A stretch of 64,000 nucleotides of DNA from JAWVFN01 sp963696625 (GTDB taxonomy: Bacteria > Actinomycetota > Thermoleophilia > Solirubrobacterales > 70-9): positions 62,001 to 126,000 of the forward strand of contig CAVOKZ010000007.1 in the NCBI GenBank assembly GCA_963696625.1, written 5' to 3'. The notes under the pieces are model-generated. The model was not told the origin of the DNA and searched no databases. It worked only from the letters and a program-made list of their open reading frames with translations. Positions 1 to 7,918 of the stretch are shown in pieces. The position numbers were made by a program, and so were the translations under genes. The stretch's first letter is position 1. Each line of letters begins with the position of its first letter.

Positions 1-2
1 TC

Positions 3-239
3 GAAGTTGAGGACACGGGCGGTGGAATTCCGGAGGACGAGCAGGACCGAGTGTTCGAGCGGTTCTACCGCGGCAGCGGCTCGCTCGAGACCGAGGGCTT
101 CGGCCTGGGGCTCTCGATCGCCAAGCGCATGGTCGACGTGATGGGCGGCGAGATCGGCGTCCGTTCCGCGCCCGAGCGCGGCAGCACCTTCTGGGTTCGC
201 CTGCGAGTCCCGCAACCGAGTCCGACCCCAGTGGCATGA
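3..239 (+). CDS. Sensor histidine kinase, C-terminal fragment
   Basis: This is the last 78 residues of a two-component sensor kinase; the rest lies before the window. Visible are the ATPase (HATPase_c) landmarks in order: the G1 box DTGGGIP, the F box FERFYRG and the G2 box GLGLSIAKRM, followed by the usual end of the domain (GGEIGVRSAPERGSTFWVRL). Its last bases overlap the start of the response regulator by ATGA, so the two are co-translated and almost certainly form a cognate pair. The sensed signal cannot be judged because the input domain is missing. Confidence 0.93.
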   Translation, partial: EVEDTGGGIPEDEQDRVFERFYRGSGSLETEGFGLGLSIAKRMVDVMGGEIGVRSAPERGSTFWVRLRVPQPSPTPVA

Positions 240-997
240 GCAATCCAGCGACCAGCGACCAGCGACCGATGCCTGATTCCGGCCGCATCCTTGTTGCGGA
301 TGACGAGCCCTCGGTCCGCGAGTCGGTCGGCTACGCGCTGACCCAGGACGGCTTCGAGGTCACGCTCGCCGTCGACGGCGACGATGCGGAGGGCAAGCTC
401 TCCGGGAGCGAGTACGACCTACTCGTGCTCGACATCATGATGCCGGGCCGCAGCGGCCTCGATCTCTGCCGCGAGGTCCGCGCCCGCAGCCCGGTGCCGA
501 TCATCCTGCTCACCGCCAAGGACGCCGAGGTCGACAAGGTCGTCGGGCTCGAGGTCGGCGCCGACGACTACATGACCAAGCCGTTCTCGGTGCGCGAGCT
601 GCTCGGCCGCGTCCGCGCCCAGCTCCGCCGCCGCGACCTCGACCGGGCCGCCCCCGCCGAGGGCGCGACCATCGAAGCCGGCCCGGTGACGATCGACCTC
701 GCTCGTCACCTGGTCACGGTGCGCGGCGAGCCGATCAACCTGACCCGCTCGGAGTTCCAGGTCCTGCGGTTGCTCGCCGAGCGCCCGGGTGATGTCTTCA
801 GCCGCAAGCAGATCATGGAAGAGCTCTGGCAGACCGAGTTCCGCGGCGACGTCCGCGCCTGCGACGTCCACATCTCCAACCTGCGCCAGAAGGTGGAACA
901 GGATGCGCAGAAGCCCGAGCTCGTGCTCACGGTCCGCCGCGTCGGCTACAAGTTCGCCGATGACGGCACCAGCCCGAACAACTCCAGCTCCGAGTAG
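236..997 (+). CDS. OmpR/PhoB-family response regulator
   Basis: This 253-residue DNA-binding response regulator is the partner of the kinase just upstream. The receiver domain spans about residues 17-130, with acidic pocket D22-D23, phospho-acceptor D66 (in LLVLDIMMPG), T93, and K115 (in YMTKPF). A linker follows, then a winged-helix output domain from about 148 to 243 with the typical RSEFQVLRLLAERPGDVFSR and VRRVGYKF signatures. It should activate or repress genes after phosphotransfer; targets are unknown. Codons 4-10 are built on a tandem GACCAGC heptad repeat that also occurs in two ribosomal intergenic gaps, so the N-terminal tail before the receiver may derive from that repeat. A later start at M12 is possible. 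Confidence 0.95.
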   Translation: MSNPATSDQRPMPDSGRILVADDEPSVRESVGYALTQDGFEVTLAVDGDDAEGKLSGSEYDLLVLDIMMPGRSGLDLCREVRARSPVPIILLTAKDAEVDKVVGLEVGADDYMTKPFSVRELLGRVRAQLRRRDLDRAAPAEGATIEAGPVTIDLARHLVTVRGEPINLTRSEFQVLRLLAERPGDVFSRKQIMEELWQTEFRGDVRACDVHISNLRQKVEQDAQKPELVLTVRRVGYKFADDGTSPNNSSSE

Positions 998-1453
998 TTG
1001 AGAGTCCGGCGTCACCGGGTCCCGGGCCGCGAGCCCTGGCGCTCGGCCACGGCCGCGATCCTCGACGAGCACGGCCTTTCGGTCCGCCGCTGGCGCGGCT
1101 CGACCACCGGCTGCGCCTACATCGACCTGCCCGAGATCGAGGGCCCCGAGCCGCGCGGCCGGGTCAGCTTCGCGGTCCTCGCCCACGAGGTGGGCCACAA
1201 GGCGCTTCACCACGGGCGCTCGAAGCCTCGCTGGCAGGAAGAGGTCGAGGCGTGGGAGTACGCGATCGCCCAGTTCGAGCGCTTCGGGCTCGGCGAGCCG
1301 GGGGTCGGCGTGATGCGGCGCGCCGAGCGCGGCATCCGCCACAGCTTCGGCATGGCGCTGCGCCGGGGCGCCGACCCGCAGCGGATCGCCTCGACCGCCC
1401 CGTGGTGGTGGCGGCGCTGCATGGGCGACGTGCGCGAAGATCAGGCTGCATGA
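998..1453 (+). CDS. Small HEXXH metallopeptidase-like protein
   Basis: This 151-residue protein starts at TTG right after the regulator stop. It carries a zinc-protease signature, AHEVGHKALHH, with H63, E64 and H67, and an acidic helix WQEEVEAWEYA (about 79-89) that could supply the third ligand. The layout resembles ImmA/IrrE-type peptidases, but the chain is short and no helix-turn-helix is seen, so the function is inferred from the motif only. It overlaps the next gene by ATGA, so the regulator, this protein and the reductase appear to be one transcription unit. The start codon is uncertain because no good ribosome-binding site is visible. Confidence 0.7.
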   Translation: MRVRRHRVPGREPWRSATAAILDEHGLSVRRWRGSTTGCAYIDLPEIEGPEPRGRVSFAVLAHEVGHKALHHGRSKPRWQEEVEAWEYAIAQFERFGLGEPGVGVMRRAERGIRHSFGMALRRGADPQRIASTAPWWWRRCMGDVREDQAA

Positions 1454-2478
1454 GCGACACGGTTCTCGTCACCGGCGGCTCCGGCTTCCTCGGATCGTGG
1501 TGCGTGGCCGAGCTGCTGCGCCGCGGCGATGCGGTGCGGACCACGGTCCGCAACCTCGCCCGCGAGCCCGACGTGCGCGAGATGGTCGGCAAGGAGGTCG
1601 AGGCCGGCTCCAAGCTCTCGGTGCTCGCGGCGGACCTCGGGACCGACGAGGGCTGGGCCGAAGCGGTGGCCGGCTGCGACTACGTGCTCCACGTCGCCTC
1701 GCCGTTTCCGCCCCAGCAGCCCAAGGACCCCGACGAGCTGATCGTCCCCGCCCGCGACGGGGCGCTGCGGGTGCTCCGCGCGGCGCTGGATGCCGGCGTC
1801 AAGCGGGTCGTGCTCACCTCATCCGTGGCGGCGATCCGCAACACCGGCAAGCCCCACGAGGGTCCCTATACCGAGGCCGACTGGAGCGATGCCTCGAACA
1901 CCAAGCTGACGCCCTACACGCGCTCGAAGACGATCGCCGAGCAGGCGGTCTGGGAGCTGGTCCGTGAGCGCGACGCCGCCGAGCGCCTCGCGGTCGTCAA
2001 CCCCGGTGCGATCCTCGGGCCGGTGCTGAGCAAGGACATCTCCTACTCGCTCGAGGTGATCGAGCGGATGTTGAAGGGGATGCCGGGAGTGCCTCGGCTC
2101 GGCTTCGCCTGGGTCGACGTCCGCGACGTCGCCGCGATGCAGATCGCCGCGATGGACGCCCCGAGCGCGGGCGGCGAGCGCTTCATCGCCGCCGGCGAGT
2201 TCGGCTGGATGTCGGAGATCGCCGAGATCCTCCGCGCCGAGCTCGGGCCGCAGGCCGCCAAGGTCCCGACCCGGACGATCCCGAACATCCTCGTTCGCGC
2301 GATGGCGATCGTCGACCCCGGGGTGCGAGGTGTCGTCAGCGGCCTCGGCGAGCGCTCGGACTACTCCAACGAAAAGGCCGGCGAACTGCTCGGCTGGTCG
2401 CCGCGGCCGCTGAAGGAGACCGTCGGCGACTGCGCCCGCAGCCTTATCCGCGAGGGAGTCGTCGAAGCGCCTGAGTGA
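1450..2478 (+). CDS. NAD(P)-dependent epimerase/dihydroflavonol-reductase-like extended SDR
   Basis: A 342-residue extended short-chain dehydrogenase. The Rossmann dinucleotide motif TGGSGFLG is at residues 8-15, and the catalytic set is S125 (VVLTSSVAAI) with Y156 and K160 (PYTRSK). The ASPF stretch near residue 83 and the NPGAILGP stretch resemble the dihydroflavonol-4-reductase/cinnamoyl-CoA-reductase branch. The reading frame is open much further upstream, but ATG 1450 is chosen because the Rossmann strand begins immediately after it and because it overlaps the preceding stop (ATGA). The substrate cannot be assigned; bacterial members reduce varied aldehydes and ketones. Confidence 0.93.
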   Translation: MSDTVLVTGGSGFLGSWCVAELLRRGDAVRTTVRNLAREPDVREMVGKEVEAGSKLSVLAADLGTDEGWAEAVAGCDYVLHVASPFPPQQPKDPDELIVPARDGALRVLRAALDAGVKRVVLTSSVAAIRNTGKPHEGPYTEADWSDASNTKLTPYTRSKTIAEQAVWELVRERDAAERLAVVNPGAILGPVLSKDISYSLEVIERMLKGMPGVPRLGFAWVDVRDVAAMQIAAMDAPSAGGERFIAAGEFGWMSEIAEILRAELGPQAAKVPTRTIPNILVRAMAIVDPGVRGVVSGLGERSDYSNEKAGELLGWSPRPLKETVGDCARSLIREGVVEAPE

Positions 2479-2506
2479 GCCGCTGTCCGGCTTCGGCCGC
2501 GCCGCT

Positions 2507-3634
2507 ATGGTGGCGGCTGTGTACGCAGCCTCGAGGGGCAGCAGGGTCGGCGGCTTCATCGCCGCCCTGGTGATCTGTCTCGCTTTCACCCAAGCAGCGC
2601 AGGCGCAGTCGATCAGCCCCCGGATAGTGGGCGGCTCGGTCGCGGCCGCCTCGAACTTCCCCTACATGGGCGCGGTCGTGATCAGCGGCGGCCCGCCGAA
2701 GCAGGACCCGGCCCGGCTGACCTGCGGGGCGACGCTGGTCAAGCCCGATGTGGCGATCACCGCCGCGCACTGCGCGCTCGCCCGCCGGGGGCTGCTGCCG
2801 TTCGTCCCGGCCTCGAAGCTGACCGTGGTCTTCGGCAAGCCGGTGCTGCGCTCGCCGCTGCCGGGCGACCGAGCCGTGGTCGAGCAGGTCACGATCCCCG
2901 TCGGTTTCAGCTTCTTTGACATCGGGCCGGGTGACGTCGCGGTGCTCCACCTCGCCAACCCGGTGCCCGAGCGCCCGGCCTCGCTGCCGGCACCCGATAC
3001 GGCGACGAGCTTGGTGATCGGCTCCGCCGCCCGCTTCGCCGGCTGGGGAATCCGCCACGCACGCGCCTTCGCCGCATCCAACGTGCTGCGCGAAGGAGGC
3101 GGCGGCATCGCCCAGGAGTCGTGCCGGCTGCCGCGCTTTCAGAAGGCGACCCTCGCCTTCCTCTGCCTCAGCGGCCGCAGCCGCGGCGCCGTCTGCCACG
3201 GCGATTCCGGCGGCCCGCTGCTGGTCGGCGACACCCTCGTCGCGGTCACCAACTACACCTTCAGCAACTGCGGCAAGCGCGGCGGCACCGAGGGCTTTGC
3301 CAGCCTGCTGCCGGCGAGCCCCAACTACTCGTTCGTGACCGGCGCCGTCGCGACCAAGGACACCGTGCCGCCGGCGCTGACGATCGACACGCCGCTGCCC
3401 GACCCGATGCCGCGCAGCCGCCGCCACCGCTACGGCCTCGCCTTCCACGCCTCCGAGCCCGTGCGCTCCGTCTGCCTCCGCGGCCGCCGCGGCGTCGACT
3501 GCGGCGCCGGCAACAACGGTCTCGTCGCAGTGATCCCCGGCCGCAAGGCGGGCCCCGGACTGATCCGTATCGTCGCCTTCGACCAGTCGTTCAACCGCAC
3601 CGAGCTCGGCGTTCCGTTCAACGTCGGGCCGTAG
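2507..3634 (+). CDS. Secreted trypsin-like (S1) serine protease with C-terminal extension
   Basis: A 375-residue exported protease. A signal peptide covers about residues 1-33 (ALVICLAFTQAAQAQ). The mature enzyme seems to begin at IVGG (40-43), the classical zymogen activation site, so it is probably made as a proenzyme. The triad is H88 (TAAHC), D143 (GDVAVLHL) and S234 (HGDSGGPLL). From about residue 285 a beta-rich extension of roughly 90 residues follows (DTVPPALTID to the end), which resembles an Ig-like or stalk domain. It stands alone on the plus strand. Specificity is not clear from the sequence. Confidence 0.93.
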   Translation: MVAAVYAASRGSRVGGFIAALVICLAFTQAAQAQSISPRIVGGSVAAASNFPYMGAVVISGGPPKQDPARLTCGATLVKPDVAITAAHCALARRGLLPFVPASKLTVVFGKPVLRSPLPGDRAVVEQVTIPVGFSFFDIGPGDVAVLHLANPVPERPASLPAPDTATSLVIGSAARFAGWGIRHARAFAASNVLREGGGGIAQESCRLPRFQKATLAFLCLSGRSRGAVCHGDSGGPLLVGDTLVAVTNYTFSNCGKRGGTEGFASLLPASPNYSFVTGAVATKDTVPPALTIDTPLPDPMPRSRRHRYGLAFHASEPVRSVCLRGRRGVDCGAGNNGLVAVIPGRKAGPGLIRIVAFDQSFNRTELGVPFNVGP

Positions 3635-3710
3635 TCGCCCACGCCGGGGGCGTGATGTCCGAACACATGCTTTCCGTGGAGGCTGTCGCTCAAATGCTCG
3701 GCGTCGCAAC

Positions 3711-3734
3711 CTAAAGGGGGTCAGACCCCTTTAG
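3711..3734. repeat. GGGGTCAGACCCC-type palindrome, copy A
   Basis: Near-perfect 24-bp palindrome with arms CTAAAGGGG and CCCCTTTAG around a GTCAGA centre. It is one of five GGGGTCAGACC-family copies in the window and one of three packed into 190 bp here, in the gap between the protease gene and tRNA-Thr. No gene is visible in this gap (3635-3906). Confidence 0.85.
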
Positions 3735-3826
3735 AAATGCCGCCGCGCCCCGACCGGCTCCGCGGAACCGGCCGACGACACACTCACGACACAAACCCTC
3801 AACCTCACCTGCCCGAACCCTCGAAA

Positions 3827-3841
3827 AGGGGTCAGACCCCT
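3827..3841. repeat. GGGGTCAGACCCC-type palindrome, copy B
   Basis: The core AGGGGTCAGACCCCT of the same repeat family, about 90 bp from copy A and 35 bp from copy C. The arms do not extend as far as in the neighbouring copies. Confidence 0.8.
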
Positions 3842-3875
3842 CGTATGTGTTTCGACACGAAGCCTCGACCTGCCT

Positions 3876-3900
3876 ACTAGAGGGGTCTGACCCCTCTAGT
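3876..3900. repeat. GGGGTCTGACCCC-type palindrome, copy C
   Basis: Perfect 25-bp palindrome with arms ACTAGAGGGGTC and GACCCCTCTAGT around a single central base. It lies 6 bp beyond the 3' end of tRNA-Thr on the reverse strand, so it could also fold in that transcript as a 3' end structure, although no U tract follows. Confidence 0.85.
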
Positions 3901-3906
3901 CGGCGA

Positions 3907-3979
3907 AGCCCAGGGCCGGGCTCGAACCGGCGACCTCATCTTTACGAGAGATGTGCTCTACCAACTGAGCTACCTGGGC
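3907..3979 (-). tRNA. tRNA-Thr (anticodon CGT)
   Basis: A complete cloverleaf on the reverse strand: acceptor GCCCAGG pairing with CCTGGGC, D-arm GCTC/GAGC with loop AGTTGGTA, anticodon stem CATCT/AGATG with loop CTCGTAA (anticodon CGT, reading ACG), T-arm GCCGG/CCGGC with TTCGAGC. The discriminator base is U. CCA is not encoded. Confidence 0.97.
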
Positions 3980-4093
3980 GGGGTCAGCAAGTCTAGGCAT
4001 GCTTGCTCGACATCGATCGATCGGGAGGCATGTGCCGCCGAGCAGCAGCGGAGCCGACGTTTGAGAGTAGGCTCTGCTCGTGAGGAGTAGGGC

Positions 4094-4444
4094 ATGAGCG
4101 CAGACGAGCTCGACAACCTCGAAGACCTTCCGGCCGAGGATCTCGACCCGGAGCAGGACGGCGACGACGTCGAGCATCTGATCACCGACCTCGAGTCAGA
4201 CGACCCGACCGAGGATCCCGACGATCCGGCCACCGACCCGGCGATGCAGGCGGTCGAAGAGGGCGGCGGCGGCGTCTCCGAGGGTTTCGAACAGTCCGAG
4301 CACGACCTGATCGAGAACGCCGAGGGCGAGCGCGACGACGACCCGCTCCGCAATCCGTTCAACCGCAAGCACTCCTCCGAGGAGAACCGGCCCAACGCCG
4401 AGTACGGCGAGGGCGACCACGTCATAGACGCGGACGAGGAGTAG
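4094..4444 (+). CDS. Small highly acidic conserved-type protein
   Basis: A 116-residue protein, very rich in Asp and Glu through its first 70 residues, with a C-terminal half reading FNRKHSSEENRPNAEYGEGDHV. No membrane segment, cysteine or catalytic motif is visible. A good ribosome-binding site (GAGGAG) precedes the ATG by a normal distance, and a TAGGCT box further upstream could be its -10. I do not recognise a characterised family. The pattern of an acidic head and an AEYGE-containing tail resembles small uncharacterised actinobacterial proteins, but this is only an impression. Confidence 0.75.
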   Translation: MSADELDNLEDLPAEDLDPEQDGDDVEHLITDLESDDPTEDPDDPATDPAMQAVEEGGGGVSEGFEQSEHDLIENAEGERDDDPLRNPFNRKHSSEENRPNAEYGEGDHVIDADEE

Positions 4445-4458
4445 GGCGCGGCCGGCCG

Positions 4459-4830
4459 CTAGGGCTTGACGACCACCTTGCCGCGGTGGCCGTGGACCTG
4501 GCAGACGAAGGGGAACTTGCCCGGGGCCTTGAAGCGGCGGGTGAAGGTCACGCTGGCGCTGAGGGGAGAGGACTTGCCGCTCTTGAAGGTGGCCGTGTGC
4601 GGATCCTTGCCGGACCAGGCGAAGGTCACCTTGCCCCCGGCCTTGATCGTCACCTTCGCCGGCGAGTAGGCATAGGTGGCCGCGGAGTTGCCGGTGACCC
4701 CAACCGTCTTGACGGCGGCGGTGGTCGCGACGGGCCCGCTTCCCGCGCTCGCGTACAGCGGGAGCGCCAACGCCGCCATCGCGGCCAGCGCCGTCGCTGG
4801 AATGATCGTCCTCCTGCCTACGTTGCCCAT
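4459..4830 (-). CDS. Exported plastocyanin/cupredoxin-like protein
   Basis: A 123-residue exported protein with a signal sequence (about 1-30) and one cupredoxin-like fold. Candidate copper ligands are H78 (KDPHTATF), C110 and H113 (FPFVCQVHGHRG). The usual axial Met is absent: H115 sits near where HPGMKG has Met in relatives, so copper chemistry may be altered. The frame is open ten codons further upstream, but the start is set at 4830 because AGGAGGAG (4836-4843) lies 5 nt before this ATG. It probably acts outside the membrane as an electron carrier or copper-binding protein. Confidence 0.85.
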   Translation of the reverse strand: MGNVGRRTIIPATALAAMAALALPLYASAGSGPVATTAAVKTVGVTGNSAATYAYSPAKVTIKAGGKVTFAWSGKDPHTATFKSGKSSPLSASVTFTRRFKAPGKFPFVCQVHGHRGKVVVKP

Positions 4831-4909
4831 GCCGTCTCCTCCTGGTCGGGTTCTGGGCAACGATACCCCCGGCCGCCCACCGGGTTCAACCGAGCGAGGA
4901 GTGAGGGCC

Positions 4910-5263
4910 CTAGCCGCGCGCGATCAGCGCGGCGATCATTCCGAACTGGGCGATCAGCATTCCGCCGCCGACGCGAAGGACGAGGCTGCGAAGCGCACCG
5001 ATCTCAGAGTGCAATTCGCCGCGCAACCCCCCCATCTCAGAGTGCAATTCGCTGCGCAACCCCCCCATCTCAGACCGCAATTCGCTGCGCAACCCCCCCA
5101 TCTCAGAGTGCAATTCGCCGCGCAACCCCCCGATCTCGGCGTGGAACTCGTTGCGGAGTTCGGCGCGCATCTCACGCATCTCAGTGCGCAGGTCTCTGAG
5201 ATCGGCGCTGACTCGCTCCGCAAAGTCGTCCAGCCGCTCGTCTGTCCAGGTCACGCGTTCCAT
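4910..5263 (-). CDS. Coiled-coil protein with hendecad repeats and C-terminal membrane anchor
   Basis: A 117-residue protein. Residues about 1-40 form a charged helix (RVSADLRDLRTEMREMRAELRNE in part), then an 11-residue unit of the form GGLRxELHSEM is repeated about four times, giving a long coiled coil. The end (about 93-115, LVLRVGGGMLIAQFGMIAALIA) is a single hydrophobic segment, so the coil is probably tethered to the membrane by its C terminus. The repeats are near-identical at the DNA level (33 bp), implying recent expansion and probable length variation between strains. The function is unknown. Confidence 0.8.
   Translation of the reverse strand: MERVTWTDERLDDFAERVSADLRDLRTEMREMRAELRNEFHAEIGGLRGELHSEMGGLRSELRSEMGGLRSELHSEMGGLRGELHSEIGALRSLVLRVGGGMLIAQFGMIAALIARG
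5001..5132. repeat. 33-bp tandem repeat, four near-identical units
   Basis: Four units begin at 5001, 5034, 5067 and 5100; each starts ATCTCAGA and ends in a run of six or seven C. A fifth, degenerate unit follows. The period is exactly 11 codons, so copy-number change keeps the coiled-coil frame. Confidence 0.95.
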
Positions 5264-5321
5264 GATCGCAGGCTAGCCAGCGAAGCTCCAACGGGCACGC
5301 GATGAGGTTGGCGAATCGCGG

Positions 5322-5996
5322 TCAATGCGCGCAGCACTGCTCGCCGCGCCAGGCCTTGCGGGCCTCGTCGGCGGCGATCGCGGCGATCGCCAGCCCGGCG
5401 ACCGGGTCGGCCCACCACCAGCCGAGCAGCGCGTTGGCGCCGAGGCCGGCCAGCAATGCCACCGCCATGTAGGTGCAGAGCACGGTCTGGCGCGCCTCGG
5501 CGACGCCCGCCGAGGAGTGGATTTGGCGCGAGACGTTCGTCTTCGCCCGCGCCAGCAGCGGCATCGTGATCAGCGTGACGACGGAGAGGCCGATCCCGAT
5601 CCAGCTCACCTCGGGCTCGTCGGCGGCCGCGAGCGCGCGGATCGCCTCGAACCCGACATAGGCGGCGATCACCACGAACGAGCCCGCGATCAGCTGCTGG
5701 GTCCGCCGCTCGATCGAGGCCGAGCCGTCGCGGCTGGAGGCGAAGCGCCAGAGCACCGCGGCGCCGGCGAACATCTCGATCACCGAGTCGGCGCCGAAGC
5801 CGATCAGGGCGATCGAGCCGGCGACGATGCCGGCGCCGATCGCGACCGCGGCCTCGACCCCGTGCCAGGCGAGCCCGGCCGCGGCCAGGAGCCTCGCCCT
5901 CCGCACCAGCCGCTCGCGCTCCGGGCTCGGGGCCTGGGCCTCGAGGTGAGCCTCGAGCCCGACCGTGTGGGCGTGGGAGTGGGTTGCGGACTCCAT
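5322..5996 (-). CDS. Cation-diffusion-facilitator-type membrane protein
   Basis: A 224-residue membrane protein with about five or six hydrophobic segments between residues 35 and 205. The paired motifs GFGADSVIEM (TM2-like) and WWADPVAGL (TM5-like) match the metal-site aspartates of cation efflux (CDF) transporters. The cytosolic C-terminal domain of canonical CDF proteins is missing, which is usual for the short subfamily. The His-rich start (HSHAHTVGLEAH) and the CCAH end could bind metal. Family knowledge suggests export of a divalent metal; which metal is not visible. It is divergent from the flavin reductase downstream. Confidence 0.85.
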   Translation of the reverse strand: MESATHSHAHTVGLEAHLEAQAPSPERERLVRRARLLAAAGLAWHGVEAAVAIGAGIVAGSIALIGFGADSVIEMFAGAAVLWRFASSRDGSASIERRTQQLIAGSFVVIAAYVGFEAIRALAAADEPEVSWIGIGLSVVTLITMPLLARAKTNVSRQIHSSAGVAEARQTVLCTYMAVALLAGLGANALLGWWWADPVAGLAIAAIAADEARKAWRGEQCCAH

Positions 5997-6093
5997 CTCT
6001 TCAAACCGTATCCCCGCCAGTGGCGGTTCCCAAGCAACCGATATTGAGAGCGGTTATCGCGTAACGGCAGTCCCTTCAATGAGACTTCGGCGC

Positions 6094-6870
6094 ATGCCAC
6101 TTCCAAACAGCATCCAGAGCTTCATCGACAAGCAGGCCGACGACGCCCCCGCGAAGTACGACGACCTGCGGGCCGTCGTCTTCAACGGCACCCTCAAGCG
6201 TTCGCCCACCCCCAGTCACACCGACTCCTTGCTGGCCATCCCGAAGGGGATCATGGAGCGCGTCGGGGTCAAGGTCGATGTGGTCCGCACCGTCGACCAC
6301 GTGATCCCGCCCGGGGTCGAGCCCGACATGACCGAGCACGGCTATGGGCAGGACGACTTCCCGAAGATCTACCGGGAGCTGGTCGAGCCGGCCGACATCC
6401 TCATGCTCTCGGGCCCGATCTGGCTCGGCGACCAGGCTTCGCCGACGCGGCTGATCATCGAGCGGCTCTACGCCTATTCGGGCGAGGTCAACGACGCCGG
6501 CCAGTGGTCCTACTACGGCAAGGTCGGCGGCGCGGTCACCACCGGCAACGAGGACGGCGCCAAGCACGTCAGCGCCCAGCTCCTCTACGCGCTCCAGCAC
6601 ATCGGGGTCACCGTTCCGCCCCAGACCGACTCCTACTGGAACGGCGAGGCCGGCCCCGGCGATTCCTACGCGGACCCGGGCAGCGGTGGGTTCGAGAACG
6701 CCTGGACCACGCGCAACACGACCTTCATGACCTGGAACATCCTCCACTTCGCGCGGATGCTCAAGGACGCGGGCGGCGTTCCCTCCTACGGCAACTCAAC
6801 CCACGACTGGGATCTCTCCAACCCCGAGCACCCGAACCCCGAGCACCCGAACCCCGAGTACCGCGGCTAG
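6094..6870 (+). CDS. NADPH-dependent FMN reductase / flavodoxin-fold protein
   Basis: About 258 residues. The start of the fold is seen in DLRAVVFNGTLKRSPTPSHT, where the phosphate-binding loop of flavodoxin-like reductases lies, and the second flavin loop in LMLSGPIWLGDQASPTRLIIERL. It probably reduces a flavin or quinone with NAD(P)H. The C terminus has three 15-bp tandem units encoding NPEHP, NPEHP and NPEYR, a small expandable tail. ATG 6094 is preferred because homology-like sequence starts soon after; ATG 6079 in the same frame is an alternative, and neither has a clear ribosome-binding site. Confidence 0.85.
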   Translation: MPLPNSIQSFIDKQADDAPAKYDDLRAVVFNGTLKRSPTPSHTDSLLAIPKGIMERVGVKVDVVRTVDHVIPPGVEPDMTEHGYGQDDFPKIYRELVEPADILMLSGPIWLGDQASPTRLIIERLYAYSGEVNDAGQWSYYGKVGGAVTTGNEDGAKHVSAQLLYALQHIGVTVPPQTDSYWNGEAGPGDSYADPGSGGFENAWTTRNTTFMTWNILHFARMLKDAGGVPSYGNSTHDWDLSNPEHPNPEHPNPEYRG

Positions 6871-7121
6871 CGAGCTGTCTTCCACTCGCGGAACACCGAG
6901 AGCAGCTCTTCGCGGGCGGCCGGGTCGATCTGCTCCTCCCTGAGCGTCCCGGTCGCCTCGATCGTCTTGCGCATCTGCTCGACGTAGGTCGCGCAGTGCT
7001 CGCAGCCGGAGATGTGGGCCTCGAAGCGCTTGCGGTCGCGGCGGCTCATCGCGCCGTCGAAGTAGGCGGTGACGATCTCGACCAGCTCCTGGCAGGCGAG
7101 CGGCTTGCGGAGGCCGATCAC
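6867..7121 (-). CDS. Zinc-finger anti-sigma factor (ZAS-like)
   Basis: An 84-residue cytosolic protein with the H-x3-C-x2-C zinc signature of anti-sigma factors (H36, C40, C43, in AHISGCEHC) and an extra C10. There is no membrane segment, so it is the soluble type, often redox-responsive in this family. It starts at GTG 7121, overlapping the sigma gene stop by GTGA, so partner and regulator are co-translated. Its stop codon overlaps that of the convergent flavin reductase gene. Confidence 0.88.
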   Translation of the reverse strand: MIGLRKPLACQELVEIVTAYFDGAMSRRDRKRFEAHISGCEHCATYVEQMRKTIEATGTLREEQIDPAAREELLSVFREWKTAR

Positions 7122-7834
7122 GAGGCCACCTCTGGATTCAGGTACTGCTCGAGCGCCGCGCGCACTACCGACCGCGCGCGGTGAAGCAGCACGCGCTGGT
7201 TGCCGTCGGTGATCTCCAGCGCCGCGGCGACCTCCTCGGGCGTCCAGCCGGCGACGTCGCGCAGGCGGATCACCTCGCGCTGGGCGTCGGGCAGCCCGTC
7301 GATCGCCTTGCGCACGACCTCGAGCGTCTCGCGCGAGAGCGCCTTGTCCTCGGGCCAGCCGACCGGCGGCGCCGCCCAGGCAAACGGCGTCTCGGAGTCG
7401 CGACCGAAGAAGCGCTCGGGCTCGACCGACGGCTCGGCGGAAGCGTCGTCGGCGGCCGCCGCCATGGAGAACGGAACCGTGCGGCTCTCGCGCTGCCCCC
7501 GGGTCTTGGCCCGGTTGGCGAGGATGCGGAAGATCCAGGTCTTGAGGCTCGAGCGGCCCTCGAAGCGGTCGATCCCCTGGAGCACGGCGAGCCAGGTCTC
7601 CTGCACGACCTCCTCGGCGGCGGCGCGGTCCTTGACGTACATGCGGGCGACGCCGAGCAGCGACGTCCCGTAGCGGTCGACCAGCTCGGCGAACGCGGCC
7701 TCCTCGCCGGCGCGCAGGCGCTCGGCGAGCCGGGCGTCGTCGTCGGCCGTCTTCGGGTCCCGCAGCGGTGGCATTCGCTTCGCATCTTCGCCGACCGACG
7801 GCAGAGATGGCAGGCTGAGGGCAATCGCGGGCAT
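7118..7834 (-). CDS. ECF-family RNA polymerase sigma factor
   Basis: A 238-residue sigma factor with region 2 at about residues 42-110 (AFAELVDRYGTSLLGVARMYVKDRAAAEEVVQETW in part, then KTWIFRILANRAKTR) and region 4 at about 175-230 (LPDAQREVIRLRDVAGWTPEEVAAAL, helix-turn-helix). An unusually long linker of about 55 residues joins them. It should direct a small regulon and be held off by the zinc anti-sigma protein overlapping its 3' end. The start may instead be M21 (7774); neither start has a strong ribosome-binding site. Confidence 0.92.
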   Translation of the reverse strand: MPAIALSLPSLPSVGEDAKRMPPLRDPKTADDDARLAERLRAGEEAAFAELVDRYGTSLLGVARMYVKDRAAAEEVVQETWLAVLQGIDRFEGRSSLKTWIFRILANRAKTRGQRESRTVPFSMAAAADDASAEPSVEPERFFGRDSETPFAWAAPPVGWPEDKALSRETLEVVRKAIDGLPDAQREVIRLRDVAGWTPEEVAAALEITDGNQRVLLHRARSVVRAALEQYLNPEVAS

Positions 7835-7918
7835 GGTTTTCAGTCCCCGGGGCCGCCGCCGCCGTTACACGGAGTTGCACTGCCGTAACGAACGGATAGG
7901 CTCGGGGACCAAGGAGCG

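Noticed and set aside
5001..5132. CRISPR-like array
   Set aside because: The 33-bp units are directly adjacent with no spacers and encode a coiled coil.
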